From: DASUBN01 sp036263155
GTDB taxonomy: Bacteria > Pseudomonadota > Gammaproteobacteria > Natronospirales > REEB76
DNA: 64,000 nt
Assembly: GCA_036263155.1 (NCBI GenBank)
Contig: DATAHN010000085.1
Span: 1 to 64,000 of the forward strand
Direction: 5' to 3'
Below, in pieces: positions 61,143-64,000 of this stretch; the stretch's first letter is position 1, and every line of letters begins with the position of its first letter. The notes beneath the pieces are model-generated. The model was not told where the DNA came from and did no database searches. It saw only the letters and a list, made by a program, of their open reading frames with translations. The position numbers and the translations under genes were made by a program.

Positions 61143-63029
61143 ATGTTTCTCCAAAGCATAACTCCACGCGCGCTGCAGTTCGCGGTGCTCTCCACACTGC
61201 TCGCGCTCGCCGCCTGCGGCGGCTCCGGCTCGAACCTCGCCTCCAACGGTGGTGGTGGCGGAAGCGGTGGCGGTGGTGGCGGGATCACGGACTCCAACGT
61301 GGACTGCACCCAACCCAAGTCGACGGATGACGACGGCTGTGTCTATGTATCCATGACGGATGAGGCCGGCGACTTCCTCACCTATACCGTCAGTATCACC
61401 CGCTTCACCATCACCAAGCGCGACGGCACCGAAGTCAACGTCCTGCCTCATCCCATCACAGTGGATTTCGCGCAGTACAATGACCTCAGCGAGTACCTGG
61501 CGCTGGGAGGCATCTCGACCGGCGACTACCAGGGCGGCAAGATCACGCTCGACTTCACCCACGCGGATATCCAGGAACAGAGTGCTTCCGGGACGGCCGT
61601 GCAGCTGACGCCGGTGGATGGCAGCGGCAAGACCCTCACGACCCAGGATGTCACCTTCACCCTGGATTCGGACCACCCGTTCGATCCGGCGGCAGGCGTG
61701 CCACACGTCCTCGGCGTGGACTTCGACCTCGACGCCTCCAATAGCATCAACAACACCAGCAAGACCGTCACCGTGCGGCCCTTCCTGGTCGCCACGGTGG
61801 ACCCGAGCGACGGCAAACTGCAACGGATCCAGGGATCGCTGGACAGCGTGGACACCGGCAGCAGCGACTTCACGCTTGAGCTGCATCCATTCCGCGCCAC
61901 CAGCGGAGACTATGGCAAGCTGGCAGCGCACGGCATGGCATCCACCGTCTATGTGGTGGACGGCAAGATGTCTCTGGGCAGCACCGGCCTGGCGGCCTTG
62001 AAATCCGCGGGTAGCGGCACGGCCGTGCTGGCTCGGGGCCAGTTCGACTTCAGCAGCCACCGCTTCGTCGCTGACCGGGTGTTCGCAGGTTCCTCGACCC
62101 CCGGCGGCACCTCCGACACAGTCGAGGGTCTCGTGACGAAGCGCAGTGGCAACACCCTCACCCTGCGTGGCGCCAACATCTATCGTGCCGGCGGCAGCGC
62201 GAGCTTCCACGATACCGTGACCGTGGTCGTCGATACGGCGACCGTGGTGCGTGAGGCTGAGCGACCCAAGACCACCTTCCACAGCGACGACATCTCGGTG
62301 GGACAGAAGCTGTTGGTTTTCGGTGACCTGACGGCCGCTACCCGCCTGGATGCGACCGGCGGTTTTGCCTTGCTCGAAGAGACCCCTCTTGACGGCTCGG
62401 TGCTGACCATCAGCAGCGGCGGCAGCGGCACCCAGGCCAGCATCAACCTGGATGTGCAGGCCATCGGCGGTCGCGACGTGAGCACGTTCGACTTCTCGGG
62501 TACCAATAGCGACAGCGCGAACTACGAAGTGCGCCTGCCCTGCAGCTGCCTGAGCACCGGCGTGAACACCAGCGATCCAGTGCGGGTCACCGGCTTCGTG
62601 ACGCCCTTCGGTTCGGCCCAGCCTGACTTCAAGGCGCAGACGCTGGTGGACTATGACGTCGGCGGCTCGACCGTGATCGCCACCTGGCCGGGCACTGGTA
62701 CCGCAAGCGCCTTCACGGACATCGATGTCAACAGCGGCATCGTGCTGGACCTGGATGGCTCATCGCACCACAGCCTGCGCCGGGGCGGCGCGACGCTGGA
62801 CCTCAAGAGCCTGGCGACCGCCCCCACCATCAAGGGCGCGGACATCGGCAGCTACTCGCTGCTCCAGGGAGGGGAAGTGCATGGCTACGTGCGCTACAGC
62901 GACTTCGTGGCAGCCTTGCAGGACGCTCTCTCCGGCGGAGCCAAGGTACGCGGCTTCTTCGCCCGCGGTGGGTTCAGCATCACGACGGATACATTGGATT
63001 CGAATGATATCCTCGTATCGCTGGACTGA
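61143..63029 (+). CDS. DUF4382/DUF5666 lipoprotein
   Basis: 628 residues from the ATG at 61143. Lipoprotein signal FAVLSTLLALAAC, then a Gly/Ser-rich linker (~27–48). A DUF4382-like domain spans ~65–230 (CVYVSMTDEAGDFLTYTVSI, DYQGGKITLDFTHADI). Repeated DUF5666-like beta modules then run to the end (IQGSLDSVDT, VEGLVTKRSGNTLTLRGA, VRVTGFVTPFG). It is probably an outer-membrane surface lipoprotein of unknown role. It is divergent from GGDEF–EAL copy 2. Confidence 0.8.
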   Translation: MFLQSITPRALQFAVLSTLLALAACGGSGSNLASNGGGGGSGGGGGGITDSNVDCTQPKSTDDDGCVYVSMTDEAGDFLTYTVSITRFTITKRDGTEVNVLPHPITVDFAQYNDLSEYLALGGISTGDYQGGKITLDFTHADIQEQSASGTAVQLTPVDGSGKTLTTQDVTFTLDSDHPFDPAAGVPHVLGVDFDLDASNSINNTSKTVTVRPFLVATVDPSDGKLQRIQGSLDSVDTGSSDFTLELHPFRATSGDYGKLAAHGMASTVYVVDGKMSLGSTGLAALKSAGSGTAVLARGQFDFSSHRFVADRVFAGSSTPGGTSDTVEGLVTKRSGNTLTLRGANIYRAGGSASFHDTVTVVVDTATVVREAERPKTTFHSDDISVGQKLLVFGDLTAATRLDATGGFALLEETPLDGSVLTISSGGSGTQASINLDVQAIGGRDVSTFDFSGTNSDSANYEVRLPCSCLSTGVNTSDPVRVTGFVTPFGSAQPDFKAQTLVDYDVGGSTVIATWPGTGTASAFTDIDVNSGIVLDLDGSSHHSLRRGGATLDLKSLATAPTIKGADIGSYSLLQGGEVHGYVRYSDFVAALQDALSGGAKVRGFFARGGFSITTDTLDSNDILVSLD

Positions 63030-63079
63030 AATCGAAGACGAGATCGGACGTGGACGGCCCGCGCGAGCGGGCCGTCTGC

Positions 63080-64000
63080 TTAGGGGGAGTCGTTGAACAT
63101 CGCGAGGCCGCTGTGTAGCAACGCCTCGATGTGGTGCGCGGCCTGGGGATGGGCGAACAGGTAACCTTGTCCTTGCTCACATTCCAGGGTCTTCAGGAAC
63201 TCCCACTGGGCGGCAGTCTCGACGCCTTCCGCGATCACCTGGATACCCAGGCTCTTGGCCATGGCTACGATCGCCCGCACGATCGCCTGCTGGTGCTCGT
63301 CATGGGGCAGGTTGCTCACGAAGGCCCGGTCCACCTTGAGGTAGTCCACCCGGTACTGGCGCAGGTAGTTCAGCGAGGAATAGCCGGTGCCGAAGTCGTC
63401 GATGGCGATGCCGACACCGAGGTCATGCAAGGCCGCCAGCACCTCGCGCGTCCGCTCGGGGTTCTCCATCATGCTGCTCTCGGTGAGCTCCAGTACCAGA
63501 CCGCCGGGCAATAGCCCTGTCTCATCCAGGATCGCCACGAGCCGATCCAGGAAATCGGGCTGGCGCAACTGGCGCGCGGAGATGTTCACCGCCATGTGCA
63601 TGTCCTGCAGCCCTGCCTCCTGCCATGCCCGCATCTGCAGGCAGGCGCTCCTCAGCACCCACTCGCCAAGACGCACGATGTGACCGGTCTCTTCCGCCAT
63701 CGGGATGAATCGCGACGGCGGTATCAAGCCGAGCTCCGGATGGTTCCAGCGCAACAGGGCCTCTGCGCCGCTGATGCGGCCGGTGTAGAGGTCGAAATAA
63801 GGCTGGTAGTGCAGGAACAACTCGCCGTGCTCCACCGCATGCCTGAGGCCGGTGGTGAGCCGAAGCGACTCTGCCGCATCGGTCTCCACGCCGGAGAAGC
63901 TCTCGATGCTGCCGGCGCCGCGGCGCATGGCGGCATGCATCGCATGCCCCGCATGCCGGAACAGCGTCTGTGCGTCCTGGTCCGGCGGCGAGAGGGCGAT
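63080..64000 (-). CDS. GGDEF–EAL protein, C-terminal part, cut by the window edge
   Basis: The frame is open to 64000. The right end reads as the last helix of a GGDEF domain (IALSPPDQDAQTLFRHAGHA). A full EAL domain follows: EALLRWNHPELG, MAVNISARQL, ELTESSMM, DDFGTGYSSLNYL, VIAEGVE. The catalytic residues look complete. Unlike the two tandem copies it has the standard GTGYSS loop and is a more distant paralogue. Confidence 0.9.
   Translation of the reverse strand: MALSPPDQDAQTLFRHAGHAMHAAMRRGAGSIESFSGVETDAAESLRLTTGLRHAVEHGELFLHYQPYFDLYTGRISGAEALLRWNHPELGLIPPSRFIPMAEETGHIVRLGEWVLRSACLQMRAWQEAGLQDMHMAVNISARQLRQPDFLDRLVAILDETGLLPGGLVLELTESSMMENPERTREVLAALHDLGVGIAIDDFGTGYSSLNYLRQYRVDYLKVDRAFVSNLPHDEHQQAIVRAIVAMAKSLGIQVIAEGVETAAQWEFLKTLECEQGQGYLFAHPQAAHHIEALLHSGLAMFNDSP

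Noticed and set aside
61236..61284. Gly/Ser-rich repeat as a possible phase-variable tract
   Set aside because: The codons vary (ggt, ggc, gga, agc), so it is a protein linker rather than a simple DNA repeat prone to slippage.

Overview
The window is a G+C-rich chromosome segment packed with housekeeping genes from a Gammaproteobacterium. Several neighbourhoods (metG–RnfB-like–nth–DUF1841; DUF2066–AI-2E permease–hda divergent from purM; prfC, rimI, pssA, proS, aceEF–lpdA, rnt–grxD, fadE) recall the Xanthomonadales/Nevskiales side of the class. This placement is inference from gene order and protein flavour only. No tRNA, rRNA, IS element, prophage or CRISPR array was seen.

Layout. 1–4.3 kb: tail of an unidentified gene, then a MoxR–DUF58–TgpA operon. 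4.3–10.4 kb (minus): UMF1-type transporter, prfC, rimI, family-4 UDG, pssA and a ketol-acid reductoisomerase-like gene with altered active-site residues. 10.4–15.7 kb: proS and a lytic transglycosylase; acylphosphatase and two small lipoproteins; an arsC-like–wrbA–DUF2069 operon. 15.7–27 kb: hda, AI-2E permease, DUF2066; purMN; dcd, apbC, metG, an orphan RnfB-like ferredoxin, nth, DUF1841 and a four-repeat beta-flower protein.

27–35 kb is the accessory core. Two separate bufferin (MNIO/DUF692 copper-binding RiPP) operons face each other. The plus-strand operon is bufA2–bufB–bufC plus a secreted HEXXH metallopeptidase. The minus-strand operon is bufA1–bufB–bufC–doxX, followed by a diverged remnant of a second DoxX gene. 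Between them lies a DUF883/YqjE/YqjK envelope-stress operon. A membrane DsbA-like thioredoxin with a histidine-rich cytoplasmic tail is divergent from the first operon. In the family model, the Cys-rich secreted precursor (BufA) is modified by the iron enzyme (BufB) with its partner (BufC) and exported to buffer copper.

35–40.2 kb: rhlE, then a minus-strand operon of two lipoproteins, DUF1272, carbonic anhydrase, an FUSC-like membrane protein and a GNAT. 40.2–47.2 kb: a LysE exporter behind an attenuator-like leader, and the pyruvate dehydrogenase genes aceE–aceF–(VOC)–lpdA. 47.2–55.7 kb: a pepA-type aminopeptidase, pyrC, rnt, grxD, BON and DUF1289 proteins, a PuuD-like membrane protein, nadC and fadE. 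55.7–64 kb: two tandem paralogous GGDEF–EAL c-di-GMP enzymes, a DUF4382/DUF5666 lipoprotein and a third GGDEF–EAL gene cut by the right edge.

Most promising leads: the two facing bufferin systems with unusual extras; the ilvC-like protein lacking two family-invariant catalytic residues; and the leader RNA of the LysE exporter, which has a leaderless 17-codon ORF and overlapping antiterminator/terminator hairpins.
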